Notes: generated by a model from the sequence alone, not told the origin. Positions 26,177 to 35,674 are shown, counted from the stretch's first letter. The stretch is 64,000 bases of DNA from Serratia rhizosphaerae (GCF_009817885.1 NZ_CP041764.1:868001-932000), one strand, 5' to 3'. Numbers and translations: made by a program.

Positions 26177-27601
26177 ATGACCAAGAAACTACATATCAAA
26201 ACCTGGGGCTGTCAGATGAATGAATACGATTCATCCAAAATGGCAGACTTACTGGGAAGCACGCACGGTTACCAATGGACCGAAAACGCCGAAGAGGCGG
26301 ACGTGCTGCTGCTGAATACCTGTTCAATCCGCGAGAAAGCGCAGGAAAAAGTTTTCGCTATGTTGGGCCGCTGGAAGCAGCTAAAAGAAAAGAACCCGGA
26401 CCTGATTATCGGCGTAGGCGGCTGCGTCGCCTCACAGGAAGGCGACCATATTCGCCAGCGCGCGCCCTGCGTCGACGTGATTTTCGGGCCGCAGACGCTG
26501 CACCGCCTGCCGGAGATGATTAACCACGTTCAGGGTACCCGCAGCCCGATCGTCGATATCAGCTTCCCGGAAATCGAAAAATTCGACCGCCTGCCGGAAC
26601 CACGCGCCGAAGGCCCGACCGCCTTTGTGTCCATCATGGAAGGCTGCAACAAATACTGTACCTTCTGCGTGGTGCCTTACACCCGCGGCGAAGAAGTCAG
26701 CCGCCCGAGCGACGACGTGCTGTTTGAAGTTGCACAGCTGGCGGCGCAAGGGGTACGTGAGGTCAACCTGCTGGGCCAGAACGTCAACGCCTACCGCGGC
26801 GCCACCTACGACGGTGAGATCTGTACCTTCGCCGAACTGCTGCGCCTGGTGGCGGCCATCGACGGTATTGACCGCATCCGCTTCACCACCAGCCACCCGA
26901 TCGAGTTCACCGACGATATCATCGCGGTGTATGAGGATACGCCGGAGCTGGTCAGCCACCTGCACCTGCCGGTGCAGAGCGGTTCAGACCGCGTCCTGAC
27001 CATGATGAAGCGTGCGCATACCGCACTGGAATATAAGGCGATTATCCGCAAGCTGCGCAAGGCCCGGCCAAATATCCAGCTCAGCTCCGACTTTATCATC
27101 GGCTTCCCGGGCGAGTCTCAGGCCGATTTCGAGCAGACCATGAACCTGATCGCCGAGGTTAACTTCGACACCAGCTTCAGCTTTATCTACTCATCGCGCC
27201 CCGGCACGCCGGCCGCCGACATGGTGGACGACGTCAGCGAAGAAGAGAAAAAACAGCGCCTGTACATTCTGCAGGATCGTCTCAGCCAGCAGGCGCGGCA
27301 GTTCAGCCGCCGTATGCTGGGCAGCGTGCAGCGCATTCTGGTCGAAGGCACCTCGCGCAAGAATGTGATGGAGCTGGCGGGCCGCACCGAGTGCAACCGG
27401 GTGGTCAACTTCGAAGGCACGCCGGACATGATCGCCCAGTTTGTCGACGTAGAAATTACCGAAGTACTGGCAAACTCGCTGCGCGGCGTCGTGGTGCGAA
27501 CCGAACAGCAGATGGATCTGCGCGTGCACGAATCTCCGCAGTCGGTGATTGCCCGCACCCGCAAGGAAGACGAGCTGGGCGTCGGCACTTATCAGCCTTA
27601 A
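26177..27601 (+). CDS. miaB: tRNA-2-methylthio-N6-dimethylallyladenosine synthase MiaB
   Basis: MiaB adds the methylthio group to i6A37 in tRNAs reading UNN codons, using two [4Fe-4S] clusters. The N-terminal UPF0004 domain (KTWGCQMNEYDSSKM) supplies three Cys, the radical-SAM motif is CNKYCTFC, and a C-terminal TRAM domain follows the SSRPGTPAA region. The length is 474 residues. It is divergent from ubiF and is followed by its own terminator before the ybeZ operon. Confidence 0.97.
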   Translation: MTKKLHIKTWGCQMNEYDSSKMADLLGSTHGYQWTENAEEADVLLLNTCSIREKAQEKVFAMLGRWKQLKEKNPDLIIGVGGCVASQEGDHIRQRAPCVDVIFGPQTLHRLPEMINHVQGTRSPIVDISFPEIEKFDRLPEPRAEGPTAFVSIMEGCNKYCTFCVVPYTRGEEVSRPSDDVLFEVAQLAAQGVREVNLLGQNVNAYRGATYDGEICTFAELLRLVAAIDGIDRIRFTTSHPIEFTDDIIAVYEDTPELVSHLHLPVQSGSDRVLTMMKRAHTALEYKAIIRKLRKARPNIQLSSDFIIGFPGESQADFEQTMNLIAEVNFDTSFSFIYSSRPGTPAADMVDDVSEEEKKQRLYILQDRLSQQARQFSRRMLGSVQRILVEGTSRKNVMELAGRTECNRVVNFEGTPDMIAQFVDVEITEVLANSLRGVVVRTEQQMDLRVHESPQSVIARTRKEDELGVGTYQP

Positions 27602-27627
27602 TCGCCCAATGCGGTAACGGTAACCTG

Positions 27628-27653
27628 GCCGGGCGTTTGCCCGGCTATTTTAT
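27628..27653 (+). terminator. Rho-independent terminator of miaB
   Basis: GCCGGGC/GCCCGGC with loop GTTT, followed by TATTTTATT. The remaining sequence to 27930 is the ybeZ leader. It includes CCCCTTGAATTC at 27717-27728, which resembles a sigma-32 -35 element, but no good CCCCAT-type -10 follows, so I do not claim a heat-shock promoter. Confidence 0.82.
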
Positions 27654-27930
27654 TGTGCATGCCGATAAGCTTTCTCACCGCTCACGCGGCGAAGTGGGCC
27701 GCATTTTTCATCATTTCCCCTTGAATTCCTGCGCTGGCGCACAGATAGATCAGGGGTAAACTTGCGCGCTTGCCGCGCACCATGAATAATTCATCGTATA
27801 TCCGTCTTACTTCGGCTTCGCTGCCGGAGACGTTATTCAGGATATATGTGACTCAGGCTTTGCCCTGAACGCGCGCGTCCCGTACGCGCAACGTGACATC
27901 AACAGGCCCGATGTGACCTAGAGGAATAGT

Positions 27931-28986
27931 TTGAACGTCGCAACACAAGAAATTCTGTTAGAGCCCGCAGACAATCAGCGTTTGCTCAGCCTGTGCGGCC
28001 CGTTTGATGACAATATCAAACAGCTCGAACGCCGGCTGGGGATTGAAATCAGCCGCCGTGACAACCGGTTTAAACTGGTTGGTAAAAACCCCTGCGTGGT
28101 GGCCGCTGCGGATATTCTGCGTCATCTGTATGTGGATACGGCGCCGATCCGCGGCGTGATCCCCGATATCGACCCGGAACAGATTCATCTGGCGATCAAA
28201 GAAAGCCGCGTGCTGGAACAGGTCGCCGACAGCGTGCCGGATTACGGCAAAGCGGTGAACATCAAAACCAAGCGCGGTATGGTGAAACCGCGTACGCCGA
28301 ATCAGGCGCAGTACATCGCCAATATTCTCGACCACGACATCACCTTCGGCATCGGCCCGGCCGGTACCGGTAAAACCTACCTGGCGGTGGCCGCCGCCGT
28401 CGACGCGCTGGAGCGTCAGGAAGTGCGCCGCATTCTGCTGACGCGCCCGGCGGTCGAAGCCGGCGAGAAGCTCGGCTTCCTGCCGGGGGATCTCAGCCAG
28501 AAGGTCGACCCTTACCTGCGCCCGCTGTACGACGCCCTGTTTGAAATGCTGGGCTTTGAGCGCGTTGAAAAGCTGATCGAACGCAACGTGATCGAAGTCG
28601 CGCCGCTGGCCTATATGCGCGGCCGTACGCTGAACGATGCCTTTATCATTCTGGATGAGAGTCAGAACACCACCATCGAACAGATGAAGATGTTCCTGAC
28701 GCGCATCGGCTTCAACTCCAAAGCGGTAATTACCGGCGACGTGACGCAGATCGATCTGCCGCGCAACCAGAAATCCGGCCTGCGCCATGCGGTGGAAGTG
28801 CTGTCCGCGGTGGAAGAGATCAGCTTCAACTTCTTCCACAGCGAAGACGTGGTGCGTCACCCGGTGGTAGCGCGCGTGGTCATCGCCTATGAAGCCTGGG
28901 AAGCCGAAGAGCAAAAGCGCAAAGAGGCGCTCGCCGAACAGCGCAAGCGCGAGGCGCAGCTGACCTCCGAGCAGGAGACGCCATGA
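27931..28986 (+). CDS. ybeZ: PhoH-family ATPase YbeZ
   Basis: YbeZ is a PhoH-type P-loop NTPase that partners with the ribonuclease YbeY in rRNA maturation. The Walker A motif is GPAGTGKT, Walker B appears as FIILDESQN, and the PhoH signature GDVTQIDLPR follows. The start is TTG at 27931, supported by a GAGGAATAG site seven bases upstream and by alignment of the first residues (NVATQEILLEPADN) with E. coli YbeZ. The 351-residue length is normal. It overlaps ybeY by four bases (ATGA), so the two are translationally coupled. Confidence 0.96.
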   Translation: MNVATQEILLEPADNQRLLSLCGPFDDNIKQLERRLGIEISRRDNRFKLVGKNPCVVAAADILRHLYVDTAPIRGVIPDIDPEQIHLAIKESRVLEQVADSVPDYGKAVNIKTKRGMVKPRTPNQAQYIANILDHDITFGIGPAGTGKTYLAVAAAVDALERQEVRRILLTRPAVEAGEKLGFLPGDLSQKVDPYLRPLYDALFEMLGFERVEKLIERNVIEVAPLAYMRGRTLNDAFIILDESQNTTIEQMKMFLTRIGFNSKAVITGDVTQIDLPRNQKSGLRHAVEVLSAVEEISFNFFHSEDVVRHPVVARVVIAYEAWEAEEQKRKEALAEQRKREAQLTSEQETP

Positions 28987-29456
28987 GCCAGGTGATTCTC
29001 GATTTACAGATTGCCTGTGAAAACGCCGCCGGCCTGCCGGAAGAAGCCGCTTTCCAGCGCTGGCTGGAGAGCGTGCTGCCGCAGTTTCAGCCCGAGTCGG
29101 AAGTCACCATCCGTCTGGTGGACGAAGCGGAAAGTCACGATCTGAATCTGACCTACCGCGGCAAAGATAAACCGACCAATGTGCTCTCCTTCCCGTTTGA
29201 AGTGCCGCCGGGCATCGAACTGCCGCTGCTGGGCGATCTGATCATCTGCCGGCAGGTGGTTGAACAGGAAGCGAACGAACAGGGCAAAGCCCTGGAGGCG
29301 CACTGGGCGCATATGGTTGTTCACGGCTGCCTTCATCTGCTAGGGTATGACCACATCGACGATGATGAAGCCGAAGAAATGGAATCTTTGGAAACCGACA
29401 TCATGCAGGGGCTGGGCTATCCCGACCCCTATCTGGCGGAAAAAGATCCCACTTAA
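28983..29456 (+). CDS. ybeY: Endoribonuclease YbeY (rRNA maturation)
   Basis: YbeY is a zinc-dependent endoribonuclease required for 16S rRNA 3'-end maturation and 70S quality control. The metal-binding motif HGCLHLLGYDH is near residues 117-127, and RGKDKPTNVLSFPFE is the other conserved block. It begins inside the end of ybeZ. corC follows after 83 bases, so ybeZ-ybeY-ybeX-lnt probably form one operon. Confidence 0.97.
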   Translation: MSQVILDLQIACENAAGLPEEAAFQRWLESVLPQFQPESEVTIRLVDEAESHDLNLTYRGKDKPTNVLSFPFEVPPGIELPLLGDLIICRQVVEQEANEQGKALEAHWAHMVVHGCLHLLGYDHIDDDEAEEMESLETDIMQGLGYPDPYLAEKDPT

Positions 29457-29539
29457 CGTTAGCTGCTTACCCCACAGCCCCGTCCGCGGGGCTGTCGCTA
29501 ACCCCTTACTCTGACATGAGTGATATTAACTAAAACGCC

Positions 29540-30418
29540 ATGAGCGACGACAATTCACAAAGCAACGACAGCCCCAGTAGCAAGAAGGGTTTTTTTACTC
29601 TGCTCCTTAACCAGTTATTCCACGGCGAACCGAAAAACCGTGACGATCTGGTCGAACTGATCCGCGACTCCGAACAAAACGATCTGATCGACCCCGATAC
29701 CCGCGACATGCTGGAAGGGGTGATGGATATCGCCGAGCAGCGGGTGCGCGATATCATGATCCCCCGCTCCCAGATGGTCACGCTCAAGCGCAACCAGCCG
29801 CTGGAGGAGTGTCTGGACGTGATCATCGAGTCCGCCCACTCGCGTTTCCCGGTGATCAGCGAAGACAAAGACCATATTGAAGGCATCCTGATGGCCAAGG
29901 ACCTGCTGCCGTTCATGCGCGCAGCGTCCGAGCCGTTCAGCATCGATCGGGTGCTGCGCCCGGCGGTGGTGGTGCCGGAAAGCAAGCGGGTCGACCGCAT
30001 GCTGAAGGAGTTCCGCTCCCAGCGTTACCACATGGCGATCGTCATCGACGAGTTCGGCGGCGTTTCCGGCCTGGTAACCATTGAAGACATTCTGGAGCTG
30101 ATTGTCGGTGAAATCGAAGACGAATATGACGATGAGGAAGATCGTGATATCCGCCAGCTCAGCCGCCATATGTACACCGTGCGCGCGCTGACCGCGATTG
30201 AAGACTTCAATGAGGCCTTCGATACCCACTTCAGCGATGATGAGGTCGATACCATCGGCGGCCTGATCATGCAGGCCTTCGGCCATCTGCCAACCCGCGG
30301 GGAAACCATTGAAATCGAAGGTTACCTGTTTAAAGTTGCCATGGCCGACAGTCGACGTATCATCCAGGTTCATGTAAAAATTCCGGACAACGCTCCGCAA
30401 CCGAAACTGGAAGACTAA
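29540..30418 (+). CDS. ybeX: CNNM/CorC-family protein YbeX
   Basis: CorC/YbeX is a cytosolic protein linked to magnesium/cobalt homeostasis and, more recently, to ribosome metabolism. It has two CBS domains (VRDIMIPRSQMVTL and IEGILMAKDLLPF; RYHMAIVIDEFGGVSGLVTIEDILE) and a C-terminal CorC_HlyC domain with DTIGGLIMQAFGHLPTRGE. It has no membrane domain. The stop lies seven bases before the lnt start, in keeping with the ybeZYX-lnt operon. Confidence 0.96.
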   Translation: MSDDNSQSNDSPSSKKGFFTLLLNQLFHGEPKNRDDLVELIRDSEQNDLIDPDTRDMLEGVMDIAEQRVRDIMIPRSQMVTLKRNQPLEECLDVIIESAHSRFPVISEDKDHIEGILMAKDLLPFMRAASEPFSIDRVLRPAVVVPESKRVDRMLKEFRSQRYHMAIVIDEFGGVSGLVTIEDILELIVGEIEDEYDDEEDRDIRQLSRHMYTVRALTAIEDFNEAFDTHFSDDEVDTIGGLIMQAFGHLPTRGETIEIEGYLFKVAMADSRRIIQVHVKIPDNAPQPKLED

Positions 30419-30425
30419 ATTTCAC

Positions 30426-31955
30426 ATGGCCAACGCCTCTTTATTCGATCGCCAGCGGGTTCGCGCCCTGCTGGCGCTGTTGACCGGCGCCTGCGGCACG
30501 CTGGCGTTTTCTCCTTATGATATCTGGCCGGCGGCCATCGTTTCCCTGTGCGGACTGCTGGCGGTCACGCTTAACCGCAGCGTGCGGCAGTCGGCGCTGC
30601 TCGGCTTTATCTGGGGGATGGGGCTGTTCGGCAGCGGCATCAACTGGGTGTACGTCAGCATCGCCGACTTCGGCGGGATGCCGTTCGCCGTCAATATCTT
30701 CCTGGTGGCGCTGCTTGCCGCCTACCTTTCCCTGTACACCGGGCTGTTTGCCGGCCTGCTGACGCGCCTCTGGCCGCAAACCCACTGGCTGCGGCTGGCG
30801 GTCGCCGCCCCGGCGCTGTGGCAGGTCACCGAGTTCCTGCGCGGCTGGGTGCTGACCGGCTTCCCCTGGCTGCAGTTCGGCTACAGCCAGATCAACGGCC
30901 CGCTGAAAGGCCTGGCGCCGCTGCTGGGCGTCGACAGTATCACCTTCGTGCTGATGTCGCTGAGCGGCTTGCTGGTGTACGCCGCCGCACGGCGTCGCAT
31001 CCTGCCGGCGGCGATCGCCGTCGCCATGCTGCTGCTGCCGTGGCCGCTGCGTCAGCTGCACTGGTTTACCCCGCAGCCCGACAAGGCGGTCAACGTTGCT
31101 ATGGTACAGGGCAACATTGCCCAGTCGCTGAAGTGGGATCCGCAGGCGCTGGTCAGCACACTGCAGGTCTATCTGGATGCGACCCGTCCTTATGTGGGCA
31201 AAGCGTCGATGATTATCTGGCCGGAGTCGGCCATTCCCGACGTGGAAAGCAACCAGAACGGTTTTCTGACCATGATGGACGATCTGGTGCGCGCCAAACA
31301 CAGCAGCCTGATCACCGGCATTGTGGACGCCCGCGCCACCCGGCAGGGCACGGAATACTTTAACAGCGTGATCGTGCTGGGTGAAAAAGAGCCGTACCGT
31401 TACCCGGCCGCCGACCGCTACAACAAACACCACCTGGTGCCGTTCGGTGAATTCGTACCGCTGGAAACGCTGCTGCGGCCGCTGGCGCCGTTCTTCGATT
31501 TACCCATGTCCTCCTTCAGCCGCGGCAATTATGTCCAGTCGCCGCTCAAGGTGCAGGGCTACAATCTGACGGCGGCGATTTGCTATGAAATCGTGCTGGG
31601 CCAGCAGGTGCGCGACAACTTACGCCCGGATACCAACTTCCTGCTGACCATCTCCAACGACGCCTGGTTCGGCCACTCTATCGGCCCGTGGCAGCACTTC
31701 CAGATGGCGCGCATGCGCGCCCTGGAGTTGGGACGGCCACTGCTGCGCAGCACCAATAACGGCGTCACCGCCGCGGTTGGACCAACCGGCGACGTCACTG
31801 CCGAGATCCCGCAGTTCACCCGTCAGGTGCTGGAGGTGAAGGTGATCCCGACCACCGGCATCACGCCGTACGCCCGCTTCGGTGGCCTGCCGCTGTGGGT
31901 GATTACCGTCCTGCTGGGCGGCCTGGCGCTGTTGTTCGGCCTGCGCCGCCGTTAA
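30426..31955 (+). CDS. lnt: Apolipoprotein N-acyltransferase
   Basis: Lnt adds the third acyl chain to the N-terminal cysteine of lipoproteins in the inner membrane. Several N-terminal transmembrane helices are followed by a periplasmic nitrilase-like domain with the catalytic glutamate in IIWPESAIPD, the lysine in RYNKHHLVPFGE and the cysteine in AAICYEIVLG, and a last membrane helix at the C-terminus. The length of 509 residues is normal. It serves lipoproteins encoded nearby, such as LptE, RlpA and ChiQ. Confidence 0.97.
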   Translation: MANASLFDRQRVRALLALLTGACGTLAFSPYDIWPAAIVSLCGLLAVTLNRSVRQSALLGFIWGMGLFGSGINWVYVSIADFGGMPFAVNIFLVALLAAYLSLYTGLFAGLLTRLWPQTHWLRLAVAAPALWQVTEFLRGWVLTGFPWLQFGYSQINGPLKGLAPLLGVDSITFVLMSLSGLLVYAAARRRILPAAIAVAMLLLPWPLRQLHWFTPQPDKAVNVAMVQGNIAQSLKWDPQALVSTLQVYLDATRPYVGKASMIIWPESAIPDVESNQNGFLTMMDDLVRAKHSSLITGIVDARATRQGTEYFNSVIVLGEKEPYRYPAADRYNKHHLVPFGEFVPLETLLRPLAPFFDLPMSSFSRGNYVQSPLKVQGYNLTAAICYEIVLGQQVRDNLRPDTNFLLTISNDAWFGHSIGPWQHFQMARMRALELGRPLLRSTNNGVTAAVGPTGDVTAEIPQFTRQVLEVKVIPTTGITPYARFGGLPLWVITVLLGGLALLFGLRRR

Positions 31956-31965
31956 CCTGCCCCAC

Positions 31966-31994
31966 GGGGGACGCCGCCGCGCGTTCCCCCTTTT
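31966..31994 (+). terminator. Terminator of lnt
   Basis: A GC-rich stem GGGGGACGC/GCGTTCCCCC with one bulged base and a short loop is followed by TTTTC, 10 bases after lnt. The rest of the 345-base gap to gltI is the gltI promoter/leader; a perfect TATAAT lies at 32223-32228 but no good -35 partner is visible. Confidence 0.7.
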
Positions 31995-32274
31995 CTTCAG
32001 TCCTTCTCCCTCTCCTGGCATGCTCCTTGCTTTGTTTCTTCTGCCTGCGCACCGGCGTTACCTGAGATGACGCGGCCTGGCAAATCCGCCGCACCATAAC
32101 GGTGCCGCCGGATTTTATTGCATCTATTTGGTGCGCGTGATGTCTCAAATTACGAAACATATTGGTTTCATTTTGTTCACAATCGGCTATTTTCTAACGG
32201 TAATCTGTTCTAAGACTATCTTTATAATGTGAGCAATAAACAACCATTTTCACTCTGACGCGCTTTCGTCAGAA

Positions 32275-32287
32275 CCACCACAACAGC
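32275..32287 (+). promoter_or_regulatory. CA-rich GcvB-type sRNA target upstream of gltI
   Basis: CCACCACAACAGC lies immediately before the AAGGAG ribosome site of gltI. GcvB represses gltI in Salmonella by pairing its GU-rich R1 region with such CACAACA stretches. The match is by motif and context only. Confidence 0.5.
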
Positions 32288-32300
32288 AAGGAGTTGGACC

Positions 32301-33197
32301 ATGCACATGCGTAAACTGGCGTTATCGTTACTGCTGATTGGGATGGCAGGCAGCGTAGCCCACGCGGAAGAATTGACCGGTACGCTGAAGAAAATCAAAG
32401 ACAACGGCGTGATCGTTGTCGGTCACCGTGAATCTTCAGTTCCTTTCTCCTATTACGACAACCAGCAGAAAGTGGTGGGCTATTCTCAGACCTACTCAAA
32501 CCAAATCATCGACGCCATCAAGAAAAAGCTCAACGCTCCCGACCTGAAGGTGAAGCTGCTGCCTATCACCTCGCAAAACCGTATTCCTCTGCTGCAAAAC
32601 GGCACCTATGACTTCGAGTGCGGCTCCACTACCAACAACGTCGAGCGCCAGAAACAGGCCGCCTTCTCCGATACCATATTTATCGTCGGCACCCGCCTGC
32701 TGGCGAAAAAAGGCTCCGACGTGAAAGACTTCAAAGATCTGGCCGGCAAACCGGTGGTGGTCACCTCCGGCACCACCTCCGAAGTGCTGCTGCACAAGCT
32801 GAACGATAAGGATCAGATGAAAATGCGCATCATCAGCGCCAAAGATCACGGCGACTCTTTCCGCACGCTGGAAAGCGGCCGCGCGGTGGCGTTTATGATG
32901 GATGATGCCCTGCTGGCCGGCGAACGCGCCAAAGCCAAGAAGCCGGACCAATGGGAGATCATCGGCACGCCGCAGTCGAAAGAGGCTTACGGCTGTATGA
33001 TGCGTAAAGACGATGCCGACTTCAAAAAGCTGGTTGATGACACCATCGCCCAGGCGCAAACCTCCGGCGAAGCCGCCAAATGGTTTGATAAGTGGTTCAA
33101 ACAGCCTATCCCGCCAAAAAATCTGAATATGAACTTTGAACTGTCCGACGATATGAAGCAGCTGTTCAAAGCCCCTAACGATAAGGTTCTGAACTAA
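32301..33197 (+). CDS. gltI: Glutamate/aspartate ABC transporter periplasmic binding protein GltI
   Basis: GltI captures glutamate and aspartate in the periplasm for the GltJKL permease. A signal peptide (MHMRKLALSLLLIGMAGSVAHA) is followed by a type 3 solute-binding domain with VVGHRESSVPFSYYDNQQ and ECGSTTNNVERQKQAAFSD. The length of 298 residues is normal. AAGGAG stands nine bases before the ATG. A strong stem-loop separates it from gltJ, consistent with higher expression of the binding protein than of the membrane components. Confidence 0.97.
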   Translation: MHMRKLALSLLLIGMAGSVAHAEELTGTLKKIKDNGVIVVGHRESSVPFSYYDNQQKVVGYSQTYSNQIIDAIKKKLNAPDLKVKLLPITSQNRIPLLQNGTYDFECGSTTNNVERQKQAAFSDTIFIVGTRLLAKKGSDVKDFKDLAGKPVVVTSGTTSEVLLHKLNDKDQMKMRIISAKDHGDSFRTLESGRAVAFMMDDALLAGERAKAKKPDQWEIIGTPQSKEAYGCMMRKDDADFKKLVDDTIAQAQTSGEAAKWFDKWFKQPIPPKNLNMNFELSDDMKQLFKAPNDKVLN

Positions 33198-33260
33198 TAA
33201 CAACAAAGCGGGCACGGCGGCAACGCCGAACCCGCCCCGTTGACGGCGGGACAGACAGGT

Positions 33261-33291
33261 ATACGGCAGGTCGTTCCCCTGCCGTATTTTC
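33261..33291 (+). terminator. Intra-operon terminator between gltI and gltJ
   Basis: ATACGGCAGG/CCTGCCGTAT (33261-33270 and 33278-33287) with a seven-base loop ends in TTTTC. In Salmonella and E. coli the sRNA SroC is cut from this gltI-gltJ interval and ends at a terminator; the 33198-33291 segment could be its counterpart, but I cannot confirm sequence similarity. Confidence 0.75.
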
Positions 33292-33434
33292 CCCCGACGC
33301 AGGACTGCCTAACTGAGCCAGACTAACTGGCCGCGGCGCCCGGCGTCAGACAGCCGTCAATGTTTCATACCCCCACACGTTACCGCCCCGGTAACGCGAA
33401 TGGTGACGGGTAGATCGGCTTATCGGAGTTTTTT

Positions 33435-34175
33435 ATGTCAATAGATTGGAACTGGGGGATCTTCCTGCAGCAGGCGCCGTTCGGCAATACCACCTACCTG
33501 GGCTGGATCTGGTCCGGCTTTCAGGTGACGGTCGCCCTCTCCGTCTGCGCATGGATCATCGCTTTCTTTGTCGGTTCGCTGTTCGGTATTCTGCGCACCG
33601 TTCCCAACCGTTTCCTGTCCGGTATCGGCACCGTCTACGTTGAGCTGTTTCGCAACGTACCGCTGATCGTGCAGTTCTTTACCTGGTATCTGGTGGTGCC
33701 GGAACTGTTGCCGCCCGATCTCGGCATGTGGTTTAAAACCGAGCTTGACCCGAACGTACAGTTTTTTGTCTCCTCCATGCTGTGCCTGGGGCTGTTTACC
33801 GCCGCCCGCGTCTGCGAGCAGGTGCGCGCCGCGATTCAATCGCTGCCGCGCGGGCAACAGGCCGCCGGACTGGCGATGGGACTGACGCTGCCGCAAACCT
33901 ACCGCTATGTGCTGCTGCCGAACGCCTACCGGGTGATCGTACCGCCGATGACCTCGGAAATGCTGAACCTGGTGAAAAACTCGGCCATCGCTTCAACTAT
34001 CGGTCTGGTGGATATGGCCGCACAGGCCGGCAAACTGCTGGACTACTCCGCTCACGCCTATGAATCATTTACCGCAATTACGCTGGCCTATATCGGCATC
34101 AACGCCGTCATTATGCTGATCATGCGCATAGTGGAACGTAAAGTGCAGTTGCCTGGCAATATGGGGAGTAAATAA
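33435..34175 (+). CDS. gltJ: Glutamate/aspartate ABC transporter permease GltJ
   Basis: GltJ is one of two membrane subunits of the glutamate/aspartate importer. It has several hydrophobic segments and the EAA loop in the AAGLAMGLTLPQTYRYVLLPNAYR region, which contacts the ATPase GltL. The 246-residue length matches E. coli. TCGGAG lies upstream of the ATG. Its stop overlaps the gltK start region by one base, so gltJ and gltK are probably translationally coupled. Confidence 0.96.
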   Translation: MSIDWNWGIFLQQAPFGNTTYLGWIWSGFQVTVALSVCAWIIAFFVGSLFGILRTVPNRFLSGIGTVYVELFRNVPLIVQFFTWYLVVPELLPPDLGMWFKTELDPNVQFFVSSMLCLGLFTAARVCEQVRAAIQSLPRGQQAAGLAMGLTLPQTYRYVLLPNAYRVIVPPMTSEMLNLVKNSAIASTIGLVDMAAQAGKLLDYSAHAYESFTAITLAYIGINAVIMLIMRIVERKVQLPGNMGSK

Positions 34176-34849
34176 TGTACGAATTTGACTGGGCATCGAT
34201 TGTGCCAAGCTTCCCCTATCTGCTGCAGGGCATGGTGATCACCCTGAAAATCACCGTAACGGCGGTTATTTTCGGCATCATCTGGGGAACGCTGCTGGCA
34301 GTCATGCGCTTATCGCCGTTTAAGCCGATAAGCTGGTTCGCCACGCTCTATGTCAACCTGTTCCGTTCAGTACCGCTGGTGATGGTGCTGCTGTGGTTCT
34401 ATCTGGTCGTACCTAGCCTATTACAAAAGGTCCTTGGGCTGTCGCCGCAAACCGATATTCGTCTGATTTCGGCGATGGTAGCCTTTTCGCTGTTCGAGGC
34501 CGCCTACTACTCGGAGATTATCCGCGCGGGGATCCAAAGCGTATCGCGTGGCCAGTCCTCCGCCGCGCTGGCGCTGGGCATGAGCCATTGGCAGTCGATG
34601 CAGCTGGTGATTCTGCCGCAGGCGTTCCGCGCCATGGTGCCGCTGCTGCTGACGCAGGGCATCGTACTGTTCCAGGATACCTCGCTGGTTTACGTGCTGA
34701 GCCTGGCTGACTTCTTCCGTACCGCGTCGACCATCGGCGAACGTGACGGCACGCAGGTGGAAATGATCCTGTTCGCCGGCTTTGTCTATTTTGTCATCAG
34801 CATTGCCGCCTCGGCGCTGGTAAGCTATTTGAAGAAAAGGACTGTTTGA
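34175..34849 (+). CDS. gltK: Glutamate/aspartate ABC transporter permease GltK
   Basis: GltK is the second permease subunit. It carries the EAA motif in SSAALALGMSHWQSMQLVILPQAFR and multiple transmembrane helices, and is 224 residues long. The start shares a TAATG junction with gltJ, and its stop overlaps the gltL ATG (ATGA), giving a tightly coupled gltJKL block. Confidence 0.96.
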   Translation: MYEFDWASIVPSFPYLLQGMVITLKITVTAVIFGIIWGTLLAVMRLSPFKPISWFATLYVNLFRSVPLVMVLLWFYLVVPSLLQKVLGLSPQTDIRLISAMVAFSLFEAAYYSEIIRAGIQSVSRGQSSAALALGMSHWQSMQLVILPQAFRAMVPLLLTQGIVLFQDTSLVYVLSLADFFRTASTIGERDGTQVEMILFAGFVYFVISIAASALVSYLKKRTV

Positions 34850-35574
34850 TGATTTCCCTGAAAAATGTTTCCAAGTGGTACGGTCACTTTCAAGTGCTGA
34901 CCGACTGCTCCACAGAAGTGAAAAAAGGCGAGGTCGTCGTGGTCTGCGGTCCTTCAGGCTCAGGCAAATCGACCTTGATCAAAACCGTTAACGGGCTGGA
35001 GCCGATCCAGCAGGGAGAAATCCGCGTCAACGACACCCAGGTGAACCTGAAATCCACCAATCTGGCGCAGCTGCGCGCCAAAGTCGGCATGGTATTTCAA
35101 CATTTTGAGCTGTTCCCGCACCTGTCGATCATCGAAAACCTGATCCTGGCGCAGGTCAAAGTCCTGAAGCGCGACAAGGCGGCGGCACGTGAAAAAGGCC
35201 AGGCGCTGCTCAAACGCGTTGGGCTGACCGCCCACGCGGATAAATATCCGGCGCAGCTTTCCGGCGGCCAGCAGCAGCGCGTGGCGATTGCCCGCGCGCT
35301 GTGTATGGACCCAATCGCCATGCTGTTTGACGAACCGACGTCGGCGCTGGATCCGGAGATGATTAACGAAGTGCTGGACGTAATGGTGGAACTGGCGCAG
35401 GAAGGCATGACCATGATGGTGGTCACCCACGAAATGGGCTTCGCCCGTAAAGTAGCCAACCGGGTTATCTTTATGGATGAAGGTAAAATCGTTGAGGACC
35501 GTGATAAGGACGAGTTCTTTAACAACCCGCAATCCGATCGCGCCAAAGACTTCCTGGCGAAAATTCTGCACTGA
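34849..35574 (+). CDS. gltL: Glutamate/aspartate ABC transporter ATP-binding protein GltL
   Basis: GltL hydrolyses ATP to drive glutamate/aspartate import. The Walker A motif is GPSGSGKST, the ABC signature LSGGQQQR, Walker B AMLFDEPTSALDP and the switch histidine is in VVTHEMG. I take the ATG at 34849 (MISLKNVSKWYGHF) as the start because it matches E. coli; an in-frame TTG just before it is not needed. A total of 241 residues. Confidence 0.97.
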   Translation: MISLKNVSKWYGHFQVLTDCSTEVKKGEVVVVCGPSGSGKSTLIKTVNGLEPIQQGEIRVNDTQVNLKSTNLAQLRAKVGMVFQHFELFPHLSIIENLILAQVKVLKRDKAAAREKGQALLKRVGLTAHADKYPAQLSGGQQQRVAIARALCMDPIAMLFDEPTSALDPEMINEVLDVMVELAQEGMTMMVVTHEMGFARKVANRVIFMDEGKIVEDRDKDEFFNNPQSDRAKDFLAKILH

Positions 35575-35582
35575 TCTCCCCC

Positions 35583-35606
35583 ATGCGCCCCGTCCGGGGC
35601 GCATTA
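35583..35606 (+). terminator. Stem-loop ending the gltIJKL operon
   Basis: ATGCGCCCC/GGGGCGCAT with loop GTCC starts nine bases after the gltL stop. The T-tract is minimal (TT then AAAA), so efficiency is uncertain. Confidence 0.55.
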
Positions 35607-35674
35607 AAAGTCCTTGTATCCCGCCTGGTTTGATCCGATGCTCGGAGTAAATCCAAAAGAGCAGAGAAAACACG

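Noticed and set aside
27717..27760. Heat-shock promoter for ybeZ
   Set aside because: CCCCTTGAA resembles a sigma-32 -35 element, but no CCCCAT-like -10 is found at the right spacing.
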